The position numbers and the translations under genes are program-made. Under the pieces are notes generated by a model. It saw only the letters and a list, made by a program, of their open reading frames with translations. It had not been told where the DNA came from and did no database searches. From Paraescarpia echinospica (Eukaryota; Annelida; Polychaeta; Sabellida; Siboglinidae), in contig CM034544.1 in NCBI GenBank assembly GCA_020002185.1, positions 1,848,116 to 1,912,115 on the forward strand: a DNA stretch of 64,000 nt. Reading direction: 5' to 3'. Position 1 is the stretch's first letter. The number at the start of each line of letters is the position of its first letter. Of the stretch, positions 20,180-31,460 are shown piece by piece.

Positions 20180-23100
20180 TGAGCAGTATCGTTGCCCTAG
20201 TGTTTTTGAGTTTGTTTGAGATGTCTCTCTGCATTACTGTTGGTGTGATTCTCTGAGCCAGTTCTATGCCCTGATGTCATTGTTTGAGATGTCTCTCTGC
20301 GTTACTGTTGGTGTGATTCTTTGAGCCAGTTCTATGCCCTGATGTAATTGTTTGAGATGTCTCTCTGTGTTACTGTTGGTGTGATTCTCTGAGCCAGTTC
20401 TATGCCCTGATGTCATTGTTTGAGATGTCTCTGCATTACTGTTGGTGTGATTCTTTGAGCCAGTTCTATGCGGTGATGTAATTGTTTGAGATGTCTCTCT
20501 GTGTTACTTTTGGTGTGATTCTCTGAGCCAGTTCTATGCCCTGATGTCATTGTTTGAGATGTCTCTCTGCATTACTGTTGGTGTGATTCTTTGAGCCAGT
20601 TCTATGCCGTGATGTAATTGTTTGAGATGTCTCTCTGTGTTACTTTTGGTGTGATTCTCTGAGCCAGTTCTATGCCCTGATGTCATTGTTTGAGATGTCT
20701 CTCTGTGTTACTGTTGGTGTGATTCTTTGAGCCAGTTCTATGCCCTGATGTCATTGTTTGAGATGTCTCTCTGTTACTTTTGGTGTGATTCTCTGAGCCA
20801 GTTCTACGCCCTAATGTAATTGTTTGAGATGTCTCTCTGCGTTACTGTTGGTGTGATTCTTTGAGCCAGTTCTATGCCCTGATGTCATTGTTTGAGATGT
20901 CTTTCTGCCTTACTGTTGGTGTGATTCTCTGAGCCAGTTCTATGGCCTGATGTAATTGTTTGAGATGTCTCTCTGCGTTACTGTTGGTGTGATTCTCTGA
21001 GCCAGTTCTATGCCCTGATGTAATTGTTTTAGATGTCTCTCTGCCTTACTGTTGGTGTGATTCTCTGAGCCAGTTCTATGGCCTGATGTAATTGTTTTAG
21101 ATGTCTCTCTGTGTTACTGTTGGTGTGATTCTCTGAGCCAGTTCTATGGCCTGATGTAATTGTTTTAGATGTCTCTCTGCGTTACTGTTGGTGTGATTCT
21201 CTGAGCCAGTTCTATGGCCTGATGTAATTGTTTTAGATGTCTCTCTGCGTTACTGTTGGTGTGATTCTTTGAGCCAGTTCTATGCCCTGATGTAATTGTT
21301 TTAGATGTCTCTCTGCGTTACTGTTGGTGTGATTCTCTGAGCCAGTTCTATGCCCTGATGTAATTGTTTTAGATGTCTCTCTGTGTTACTGTTGGTGTGA
21401 TTCTCTGAGCCAGTTCTATGGCCTGATGTAATTGTTTTAGATGTCTCTCTGCGTTACTGTTGGTGTGATTCTTTGAGCCAGTTCTATGCCCTGATGTAAT
21501 TGTTTTAGATGTCTCTCTGCGTTACTGTTGGTGTGATTCTCTGAGCCAGTTCTATGGCCTGATGTAATTGTTTTAGATGTCTCTCTGTGTTACTGTTGGT
21601 ATGATTCTCTGAGCCAGTTATGGTCTGATGTAATTGTTTTAGATGTCTCTCTGCGTTACTGTTGGTGTGATTCTTTGAGCCAGTTCTATGCCCTGATGTA
21701 ATTGTTTGAGATGTCTCTCTGCTTTACTGTTGGTGTGATTCTCTGAGCCAGTTCTATGGCCTGATGTAATTGTTTGAGATGTCTCTCTGCGTTACTGTTG
21801 GTGTGATTCTCTGAGCCAGTTCTATGCCCTGATGTAATTGTTTTAGATGTCTCTCTGTGTTACTGTTGGTGTGATTCTCTGAGCCAGTTCCCTGATGTAA
21901 TTGTTTTAGATGTCTCTCTGTGTTACTGTTGGTGTGATTCTCTGAGCCAGTTCTATGCCCTGATGTAATTGTTTTAGATGTCTCTCTGCGTTACTGTTGG
22001 TGTGATTCTCTGAGCCAGTTCTATGCCCTGATGTAATTGTTTTAGATGTCTCTCTGCGTTACTGTTGGTGTGATTCTCTGAGCCAGTTCTATGCCCTGAT
22101 GTAATTGTTTTAGATGTCTCTCTGCTTACTGTTGGTGTGATTCTCTGAGCCAGTTCTATGCCCTGATGTAATTGTTTTAGATGTCTCTCTGTGTTACTGT
22201 TGGTGTGATTCTCTGAGCCAGTTCTATGGCCTGATGTAATTGTTTTAGATGTCTCTCTGCGTTACTGTTGGTGTGATTCTTTGAGCCAGTTCTATGCCCT
22301 GATGTAATTGTTTTAGATGTCTCTCTGCGTTACTGTTGGTGTGATTCTCTGAGCCAGTTCTATGGCCTGATGTAATTGTTTTAGATGTCTCTCTGTGTTA
22401 CTGTTGGTATGATTCTCTGAGCCAGTTATGGTCTGATGTAATTGTTTTAGATGTCTCTCTGCGTTACTGTTGGTGTGATTCTTTGAGCCAGTTCTATGCC
22501 CTGATGTAATTGTTTGAGATGTCTCTCTGCTTTACTGTTGGTGTGATTCTCTGAGCCAGTTATATGCCCTGATGTAATTGTTTGAGATGTCTCTCTGTGT
22601 TACTGTTGGTGTGATTCTCTGAGCCAGTTCTATGCCCTGATGTAATTGTTTTAGATGTCTCTCTGCGTTACTGTTGGTGTGATTCTCTGAGCCAGTTCTA
22701 TGCCCTGATGTAATTGTTTTAGATGTCTCTCTGCGTTACTGTTGGTGTGATTCTCTGAGCCAGTTCTATGGCCTGATGTAATTGTTTTAGATGTCTCTCT
22801 GCGTTACTGTTGGTGTGATTCTTTGAGCCAGTTCTATGCCCTGATGTAATTGTTTTAGATGTCTCTCTGTGTTACTGTTGGTGTGATTCTCTGAGCCAGT
22901 TCTATGGCCTGATGTAATTGTTTTAGATGTCTCTCTGCGTTACTGTTGGTGTGATTCTTTGAGCCAGTTCTATGCCCTGATGTAATTGTTTTAGATGTCT
23001 CTCTGTGTTACTGTTGGTGTGATTCTCTGAGCCAGTTCTATGCCCTGATGTAATTGTTTGAGATGTCTCTCTGCGTTACTGTTGGTGTGATTCTCTGAGC

Positions 23101-23405
23101 CAGTTCTATGGCCTGATATAATTGTTTTAGATGTCTCTCTGTGTTACTGTTGGTGTGATTCTCTGAGCCAGTTCTATGGCCTGATGTAATTGTTTTAGAT
23201 GTCTCTCTGCGTTACTGTTGGTGTGATTCTTTGAGCCAGTTCTATGCCCTGATGTAATTGTTTGAGATGTCTCTCTGCGTTACTGTTGGTGTGATTCTTT
23301 GAGCCAGTTCTATGCCCTGATGTAATTGTTTGAGATGTCTCTCTGCGTTACTGTTGGTGTGATTCTCTGAGCCAGTTCTATGCCCTGATGTCATTGTTTG
23401 AGCTG
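20180..23405 (+). repeat. 68-bp minisatellite, about 47 copies
   Basis: The unit contains GATGTAATTGTTTTAGATGT, CTCTCTGCGTTACTGTTGGT and GAGCCAGTTCTATGCCCT. Early copies have GTTTGAGATG and later ones GTTTTAGATG, so the array has subfamilies. Short variants (for example lacking CTATG near 21890) recur. It is in the middle of the large intron, away from exons. Confidence 0.95.
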
Positions 23406-23960
23406 ACTCAATGCTTTGAGCCAATTCAGTACACTAATATTGACATGACTGAGTTGGCTCAAATGTCTAATATTTGTACATGTTCACTTCAGCATTGTTC
23501 TAGTCTTGTTGTACTTAAACTAGCCCAATGCCAATTCTTGACAAAATTGATTGTTTATTGCCTGTTTGAGCAGCTCATTGTTGAGATTGTGATGGAAATC
23601 CAGGTACAAGAGAGTAGTGTTTTCCATTTCTAGATGCTGACTTGTCAGCTGTAGCTGATGAGAAGTTTTATTGTGTTTGATGCTGACTTGGTGTCAATAG
23701 TAGCCATGGTGAAATGCAGCGTTATAGTTTTATTTCTAGTTCTCACAGTGGCTTCCTAGTGTCACGTTATTGAGAGCCTATTATTTTTGCCTTATTTTTA
23801 GTGTTCTTAGTTGGTACAGTTTTTCTGATAACATACAGTTTAAGTAATAGTCTTGTTTCGTAAAGACTTCAATGCTAAAATACATCCCTAGCAATGTTTG
23901 TAGTTGATACAACTTGAGTGATGAAATGCCCAAAACCCTAACCCTCAGTAGTTAGATGAC
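23406..23960. other. Intron segment, nothing recognised
   Basis: Unique sequence between two arrays, with decayed pieces of the 68-bp unit in the first 150 bp. I see no other feature. Confidence 0.5.
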
Positions 23961-24760
23961 AAATAATTGAGTAATAAAATACAATCCTAGAGGTGTCCGT
24001 AGAAGACATGAGTGATAAAATACAATCCTAGAGGTGTCCGTAGAAGACATGAGTGATAAAATACAATCCTAGAGGTGTCCGTAGAAGACATGAGTAATAA
24101 AATACAATCCTAGAGGTGTCCGTAGAAGACATGAGTGATAAAATACAATCCTAGAGGTGTCCGTAGAAGACATGAGTAATAAAATACAATCCTAGAGGTG
24201 TCCGTAGAAGACATGAGTAATAAAATACAATCCTAGAGGTGTCCGTAGAAGACATGAGTAATAAAATACAATCCTAGAGGTGTCCGTAGAAGACATGAGT
24301 GATAAAATACAATCCTAGAGGTGTCCGTAGAAGACATGAGTAATAAAATACAATCCTAGAGGTGTCCGTAGAAGACATGAGTGATAAAATACAATCCTAG
24401 AGGTGTCCGTAGAAGACATGAGTAATAAAATACAATCCTAGAGGTGTCCGTAGAAGACATGAGTAATAAAATACAATCCTAGAGGTGTCCGTAGAAGACA
24501 TGAGTAATAAAATACAATCCTAGAGGTGTCCGTAGAAGACATGAGTAATAAAATACAATCCTAGAGGTGTCCGTAGAAGACATGAGTGATAAAATACAAT
24601 CCTAGAGGTGTCCGTAGAAGACATGAGTGATAAAATACAATCCTAGAGGTGTCCGTAGAAGACATGAGTGATAAAATACAATCCTAGAGGTGTCCGTAGA
24701 AGACATGAGTGATAAAATACAATCCTAGAGGTGTCCGTAGAAGACATGAGTGATAAAACA
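23961..24760 (+). repeat. 41-bp minisatellite, nearly identical copies
   Basis: About 19 copies of a 41-bp unit (GAGT(A/G)ATAAAATACAATCC, TAGAGGTGTCCGTAGAAGACAT). Apart from one A/G site the copies are almost identical, so the array is young or homogenised. Confidence 0.95.
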
Positions 24761-26501
24761 TACCTTTTTGTTGTGATCTTAGTTGATAATAACTTGTGTG
24801 ATAAAATACAGCCCTAGACAGTTGTATTTGTGTTCTTACATGATAAAGTTATTGAACATACCGGGGGTAGTGGCTGTAGTTTAAACCAAACATCGACATT
24901 GCCGAGAACATGTTTTATCAAACACCTAATGCATTAACTGAATTTATGTTTTTACAAGAAATTTTTTTGAATTATAACAAGTGTTGAGGTTTATAGAGAT
25001 CTCATTAAAACTGAGTCAGTTGGTAGTTTGCTACATTTGCTGTGTAATAGGGCGATAGTGAGATAGGGTGATAGTGTAATAGGGTGGTAGTGCGTGCATC
25101 ATTAATTTTGTGTGTGCTTCTGTATTGATGAACATTTTTAAATAAAAAAACTTGGTTGGTTATTATTTTAATCATTGTCATTTTATAACTCATGCTTATT
25201 AAGTTGCTTAATTTTATAGATAATTACTTTTTCTCTTGTTTAAAATAGTAAAACAATTTAACATTGCTTTTGCTAATTATCAAATATATTTACATGTATG
25301 TCTTTGTTATCAATGAAAATAATCAAACGATGGTATATATTAGATTAATCTTTTTTTGAATGCAAGTTCAATTGCCGCTGCAGTTTTTCTGCAATAATTT
25401 AGCGTGCTATTTATTAATGTGTTAAATATTCAACATAACTTATTTCATTCTATGATATTCTATATTTCATTTTGATATTTTATTAACCTTTCATTTCACT
25501 CATGATTGTATAGTTACACTCTAGTTATTTTAAAAGTAAATAAATATATATATATATATATATAATATTATCCACAAAATAACAAATATGTGCCATTTTA
25601 ATAAATCTGTGGACTGTGTGAAGTCTGTTGAATATGGCGTTGTTTAAAATTGATATATTATTATGTATCATTTTTGAGAGTAATTCATCATAGTCTGATG
25701 CAAGTTGTACTTGTTGCTGTCACTTATATGCTACATATCTCATGTATCCATGGTAACGCAGCATATTGAGGAGTGTCAGGCTGAAATGTCTGAAAGTGAA
25801 AGTCAGGTAAACACTAGACACAATGAGTGAATCCTTGACCCAGTTAATTAGGAGTCCTAATCCTTGGTTCCAGTCAGATATCCTTTGTGTGAACAGATTA
25901 GTGCTGTAGATGAGGAGTTATCGAGTAGATGATGGAGTGCCATATGCTTATAGCTGTAGCCTTGTTGAGAACCAGTTCACTTGTGGTAGATTACTGCGCA
26001 CTTGTAGGACAGCCTTTGGAAAGTATGATGACACAAATGAGGTTAAACAAATCAGACACACACCCACACACATACACACACACACGCGCACACACACGCA
26101 CGCACTATAACTACAACCATTGAGGTTATGCCAGACATCTATATTGTTTCTTACATTGCCAACAACTAATCTTATCAGAACGTTTTGCACTTGTCTAAAT
26201 GACAATTATATTTCACGTACTGTCGTAAGGGTGATATGTTCTTGAATGGAAAATTTATTATATTTTAAATTGATTTTATGGTCATCATTCTGTTGAAATG
26301 TGCGCAGGGAGTGAACTGCTCTCTTCCATCATTTGCTATTCACTAACTTAGAAATGACGTACTGTTATAGTTGCACCACAACGTCATCATCAACTTTTTA
26401 TTTTGAGTGATGTTGACATATACCACATACCCTGTTGACACTTTCCCGCCATGTTGACACTATGTCCAGTGTAATGACACTCCAGCCCCGTGTGTTGACA
26501 G
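24761..26501. other. AT-rich intron with CA microsatellite
   Basis: Mostly unique AT-rich sequence, with a TA run at 25545-25563 and a CA-rich run at 26058-26105. A short stretch at 25762-25806 is flanked by AG and GT and is discussed as a possible microexon. Nothing else is seen. Confidence 0.6.
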
Positions 26502-26618
26502 ACTGTGGCTCAGAAAAGTGAGAAGATCGGGGAGGAAGAGACAAAGTGTCAACACATGGCCGACCTTGCACAACACGACCTTGACGAAGCCTTGCCCGCC
26601 CTTGAAGAAGCCATGAGG
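26502..26618 (+). CDS. DNAH2: DNAH2 exon 11: stalk coiled coil 1, distal part
   Basis: Reads TVAQKSEKIGEEETKCQHMA, DLAQHDLDEALPALEEAMR (residues 443-481). PALEEA is the conserved proline turn near the distal end of the first stalk helix. It leaves in phase 0, ready for any of the three following alternative exons. The acceptor is TGTTGACAG and the donor is GTGAGT. Confidence 0.97.
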
Positions 26619-26724
26619 GTGAGTTGTGTAGTTTGGTTAAAACCCCCACCCCTCTCATCTATGTCATGGCAGTGATAAGTTAAAACAGTGTCACCATAAT
26701 TGAATGATACTCTAAGTGATTGTT

Positions 26725-28300
26725 TTACTAAAGAAACATCTGAATCATGCTATAAGTGACAGTTCTATTGACAAATGACTGAGTGAAATGATGCTATAAG
26801 TGACACTTCTATTGACAAATGACTGAGTGAAGTGATGCTATAAATGACACTTCTATTGACAAATGACTGAGTGAAGTGATGCTATAAGTGACACTTCTAT
26901 TGACAAATGACTGAGTGAAGTGATGCTATAAGTGACACTTCTATTGACAAATGACTGAGTGAAGTGATGCTATAAATGACACTTCTATTGACAAATGACT
27001 GAGTGAAGTGATGCTATAAGTGACACTTCTATTGACAAATGACCGAATGAAGTGATGCTATAAGTGACACTTCTATTGACAAATGACTGAGTGAAGTGAT
27101 GCTATAAGTGACACTTCTATTGACAAATGACCGAATGAAGTGATGCTATAAGTGACACTTCTATTGACAAATGACCGAGTGAAGTGATGCTATAAGTGAC
27201 ACTTATATTGACAAATGACCGAGTGAAGTGATGCTATAAGTGACACTTCTATTGACAAATGACTGAGTGAAGTGATGCTATAAGTGACACTTCTATTGAC
27301 AAATGACCGAGTGAAGTGATGCTATAAGTGACACTTATATTGACAAATGACTGAGTGAAGTGATGCTATAAGTGACACTTCTATTGACAAATGACTGAAT
27401 GAAGTGATGCTATAAGTGACACTTCTATCGACAAATGACTGAATGAAGTGATGCTATAAGTGACACTTCTATTGACAAATGACCGAGTGAAGTGATGCTA
27501 TAAGTGACACTTCTATTGACAAATGACCGAATGAAGTGATGCTATAAGTGACACTTCTATTGACAAATGACCGAGTGAAGTGATGCTATAAGTGACACTT
27601 CTATTGACAAATGACCGAGTGAAGTGATGCTATAAGTGACACTTCTATTGACAAATGACTGAATGAAGTGATGCTATAAGTGACACTTCTATCGACAAAT
27701 GACTGAATGAAGTGATGCTATAAGTGACACTTCTATCGACAAATGACTGAATGAAGTGATGCTATAAGTGACACTTCTATTGACAAATGACCGAGTGAAG
27801 TGATGCTATAAGTGACACTTCTATTGACAAATGACCGAGTGAAGTGATGCTATAAGTGACACTTCTATTGACAAATGACTGAATTAAGTGATGCTATAAG
27901 TGACACTTCTATTGACAAATGACCGAGTGAAATGATGCTATAAATGACACTTCTATTGACAAATGACTGAATGAAGTGATGCTATAAGTGACACTTCTAT
28001 CGACAAATGACTGAATGAAGTGATGCTATAAGTGACACTTCTATCGACAAATGACTGAATGAAGTGATGCTATAAGTGACACTTCTATTGACAAATGACC
28101 GAGTGAAGTGATGCTATAAGTGACACTTCTATTGACAAATGACCGAGTGAAGTTATGCTATAAGTGACACTTCTATTGACAAATGACTGAATTAAGTGAT
28201 GCTATAAGTGACACTTCTATTGACAAATGACCGAGTGAAGTGATGCTATAAATGACACTTCTATTGACAAATGACTGAGTGAAGTGATGCTATAATTGAT
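26725..28300 (+). repeat. 44-bp minisatellite, about 35 copies
   Basis: The unit contains ACTTCTATTGACAAATGACT and GAGTGAAGTGATGCTATAAG, then TGAC. Variants (GACCGAG, GACTGAA, TATCGAC) recur in blocks, showing block duplication. It starts about 110 bp after exon 11 and is not exon-like. Confidence 0.95.
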
Positions 28301-28800
28301 GCTTATATTGACGAATGATTTTCAGTGATGTTGTAGTCTGGCATTCACAAGCAACATTTGTCACCAACATTTTTGCCAAGATCGTTTTTGTGTTTGTCTT
28401 CATCACCTGTACTCAACCACCTTTTGTTGGTTGTTCGTGGGTGATGACGATGAAACAGGGTTGTGAAGCCATTAACGCCACCAGTGGTGGTGGAACAAAC
28501 TACCTCTAACCCCTGTTTGGTTGAAGCTGTTTTCTTGGGAACTTGCTTAGAGTTCACTACATATAGACAATTTTGGTTGTAAATGTTCATTTCATTGGTG
28601 AGAAAATCGAACAGTCGCGATTTCCCTTCCAAAAATTTTGACAGCGAATGATTTCTGGTATGAGTCGCATGGCCACCTTTTCTCGAAAAACATTGTTGAC
28701 AAAATTGTTTGGGGGAACATGTTGGCTGCGTGCTACAGATGTAAGTGACACAATTTTGGCAAAGGCTTTTGACAAATCATGCATTCATGCACACAAATTT
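28301..28800. other. Unidentified intron segment with two minus-strand open frames
   Basis: Unique, slightly GC-richer DNA with two open frames on the minus strand, 28345-28632 and 28587-28784. Neither shows a motif I recognise. They could be a decayed transposon or chance. Confidence 0.3.
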
Positions 28801-29345
28801 GCTTGTTGTGTTTAGCGTATTTATAGAATAATTACAATACGCACTTGTTTTATAATATGCATTGGAGTATGTACACAGATGCTTGTTTGTTGTGTTAAAT
28901 AACAGACATACGCACTTGTGTTTGTTGAATAACAAACAGACTGTATGTGCGTTGTATGTGTTTAATAACAACAAATGCATGCTAGTTACATGTTGATTTT
29001 TTAATAATAACAAACATGCACACTCGGTGTATGTGTTGAATAACAGACATGCACATTGATTTGATTATATATGTTGAATATCAAACATGCAACTGTGTGT
29101 TTTGAATAAGAAACATACACATTTGATGCTAGTGTTGAGAAACAATCATACACACTTGATGTATGCGTTAAATAACAAATTTAACACACTTGCTATTTGT
29201 GTTTATTAACATACATACACGCTGATTTGATTATGTGTTGCTAACAAGCACGCTGTTGTATGTTTTGAATAACAAACACATTCGTATATGTTGAATAACA
29301 AACACACAGTTGTATGTTTTGAATAACACCCACCCCACTCGCTGT
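28801..29345 (+). repeat. Degenerate 35-45-bp repeat (GTTGAATAACAAACATACAC type)
   Basis: About 13 diverged copies of TGTTGAATAACAAACA(T/C)(A/G)CAC followed by TTG(A/T)TGTATG. They fill the intron up to 50 bp before the first alternative exon. Confidence 0.75.
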
Positions 29346-29395
29346 ACATGTATATACACCACTACCCCACTGACTGTGCGTGCGTCTTTAACAAG

Positions 29396-29537
29396 GCCCT
29401 GGAAGCTTTAAACAAAAAGGACCTCACAGAGATCCGGTCCTTTGCAAGACCTCCTATCCTCGTGGAACGTGTCCTGGAGGCAGTCATGATCCTCCGCAAG
29501 GCGGAGCCGACATGGAACGAGGCCAAGAGACAGCTGA
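29396..29537 (+). CDS. DNAH2: DNAH2 exon 12, alternative copy A (stalk tip and MTBD start)
   Basis: 142 bp, phase 0 in and phase 1 out, encoding ALEALNKKDLTEIRSFARPP, ILVERVLEAVMILRKAEPTW, NEAKRQL and the first base of Ser (A plus GC of exon 13). In dynein this segment is the distal end of coiled coil 1 and helices H1-H2 with the start of H3 of the microtubule-binding domain. It differs from copy C at 11 residues plus the junction residue. The acceptor is AACAAG, not CAG, and has a poor pyrimidine tract. The donor GTAAGC is good. The frame is intact without stops, so this is an exon and not a relic. Confidence 0.9.
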
Positions 29538-31092
29538 GTAAGCTGATGGACCCCCGCATCTATCCCTCACTGTCATGTGACTGTCATGTGACAGCCATCT
29601 GTAGGAGACCAGACGTGTTCAAGCGACTGTTGTGTTCACAAATGTTTCTCGTTGTCGCAATTATTTTCTGTTTAAAATAGCACTGTCAGTGGCAATTTTG
29701 TGTGTACTCAAGTCAGTAGATGGATCAGAAATAATGCTGCATTCGACAACGTTTGCTATTGGCCTAGCAGGTGTTTTGTTCAAATATTTATATATATAAA
29801 AAATATGTAAGAATTCTCATATTTCCAATCAACGTTACTCCAAAAATGCATTTAATTGATCTGTTATCTTCATTTCTAATTCTTATGATCCGCCTAGAAG
29901 CCAAAGTCGTCTGTGTCCAGGAACATGATGCCTTTGAAGGAATTCTCTTTTTAACATTTGATGCTTTATATTACATGTAAATCTCATATGGATTTATTGT
30001 AAAAAATGTATCCATAGGAAAGGTTGAAATCCACTGATGATCACTGAAATGTAGACTGCTCTTTGGTGCTGCCCCACATGACTGGAATGATTATTGCGAT
30101 ATAATTAACTCCGACTAAATAACACTGACACACAACAGTTGCTATGGCCACAGTCTGGTCTGGGCTCTCTGTCTCCAGCTGGACTACAACTGACCACATC
30201 TGCGAGTCTCGTGTTGTAGTACTCCATCTCTCCCACCGTCTTCCCTGTGCTATCTTCCCTCAATCCCATTTCTTCCTTTCTTCATCCTTACTCTTCCGGT
30301 AGTTTGTTTTCATGTAACCTGCCAGATGTGCTACTCCCAGGTCGTTTTTTTCAACTATCCCAATTCAAAATTTTGGCTAAAGAAATCTGCATGAAATTGT
30401 TCCTGCATTAAATTATTAATGTATATTCTGATATTGTTTGATTCAAATTCTGATCTAGCATTGTCATTTGTCAGGCGACGAAATATACTTCCATCATATA
30501 AAATCTTTTGCCTAGCAATTTTTTTTCTCCGTAAATTTGAAACAGATCTGTATATATAATATGATATATATATATTTATGTAATATGGCTGCATTCCGCA
30601 CATACTCTATATTCAGTTTAGGCTAATCTGTTTGAAACAGTGTGTTTGATTCTTCCCCACTCGATAACAGGCGTGCCCAGGCAGGTCACATGACAGAGTT
30701 GGCAGGGCTTGTGCGATAGTAACGCTTTAGAATCGGCACATTGTCTGTGTCGTTTAATAGCACAGATATTAATCAGCGAATGGCCTCTTGACTAGTGACT
30801 GCCTTCATTTACAGGTTACAATGTGCTGGTGACAGATAGTTGTTACCAATGACACCAGGTGACACTCCAGTCATTGTCATCAAATGCTTATCAACTAATG
30901 TTGATTTGTGTCAATATTTGTTTCATACTTTCCTTCCAGCTGTCAGTGTTCCTGGAAATAGCTGTTAAATGTTGTATGCTCAGCTATTTTAAGTATTGCA
31001 AGAAAAAAATGAAATTCGTTAATAGTCTGCCAGACCCTATCAACCAACAAGCAGACAGCCATCTTGTTATCTATCTGTGAATTAATCTTCAG
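29538..31092. other. Intron between alternative exons A and B
   Basis: 1555 bp of unique, mostly AT-rich sequence. A piece at 30068-30115 (TGGTGCTGCCCCACATGACT, then GGAATGATT) looks like part of a dispersed element, unidentified. I see no tandem array here, unlike the introns on both sides of the alternative exon cluster. Confidence 0.5.
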
Positions 31093-31234
31093 GCGTTGGA
31101 GTCTCTTAACAAGAAAGATATGACGGAGATTAAGTCATACGGGAGACCACCAGTGTTAGTAGAGAAAGTTATGGAAGCTGTGATGATTTTGCGCGGGAGT
31201 GAACCAACGTGGGCCGAGTCAAAACGCCAACTTG
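31093..31234 (+). CDS. DNAH2: DNAH2 exon 12, alternative copy B (stalk tip and MTBD start)
   Basis: 142 bp, same phases as copies A and C, encoding ALESLNKKDMTEIKSYGRPP, VLVEKVMEAVMILRGSEPTW, AESKRQL and the first base of Gly. It differs from copy C by four residues (Val/Ala 21, Ser/Asn 36, Ala/Ser 41, Ser/Ala 43). About 23 further codons differ silently by my count, so the copies are old and held by purifying selection. The acceptor is AATCTTCAG and the donor is GTAAGA. Confidence 0.93.
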
Positions 31235-31318
31235 GTAAGACTGTGTGTGCAGCCTGTAACAGCCACACACACTGTATATTTGTTTCTGTCTATGTTGCAA
31301 TTATCAGTCCGTCTCCAG
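31235..31318. other. 84-bp intron between alternative exons B and C
   Basis: Only 84 bp, with a T-rich tract and acceptor CCGTCTCCAG. Too short to hold anything but splice signals. Splicing B to C would join phase 1 to phase 0 and shift the frame, so this intron is not expected in productive mRNA. Confidence 0.8.
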
Positions 31319-31460
31319 GCACTTGAATCTCTCAACAAGAAAGATATGACCGAGATCAAATCGTACGGGCGTCCACCGGCCCTTGTTGAGAAAGTAATGG
31401 AGGCCGTGATGATATTGCGTGGTAACGAACCGACGTGGTCTGAAGCTAAGCGACAACTGG
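31319..31460 (+). CDS. DNAH2: DNAH2 exon 12, alternative copy C (stalk tip and MTBD start)
   Basis: 142 bp, phase 0 in and phase 1 out, encoding ALESLNKKDMTEIKSYGRPP, ALVEKVMEAVMILRGNEPTW, SEAKRQL and the first base of Gly. Of the three copies this is closest to the DNAH2 segment of vertebrates as I remember it (RGNEPTW.EAKRQLG), so it is probably the ancestral form. The donor is GTAAGC. It joins exon 13 (GDGNFIKQL). Confidence 0.95.

Noticed and set aside
19662..20219. 185-codon frame starting in exon 10
   Set aside because: The first 38 codons are exon 10. The rest is translation of the TG-rich intron beyond the GTCAGT donor.
28345..28784. Two minus-strand open frames as a small gene
   Set aside because: No recognisable domain, no splice context and short length; left as an unidentified segment.
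29396..31460. Copies A or B of exon 12 as dead exon duplicates
   Set aside because: All three keep an open frame, identical length and phase, intact donors and a strong excess of silent over amino-acid changes.
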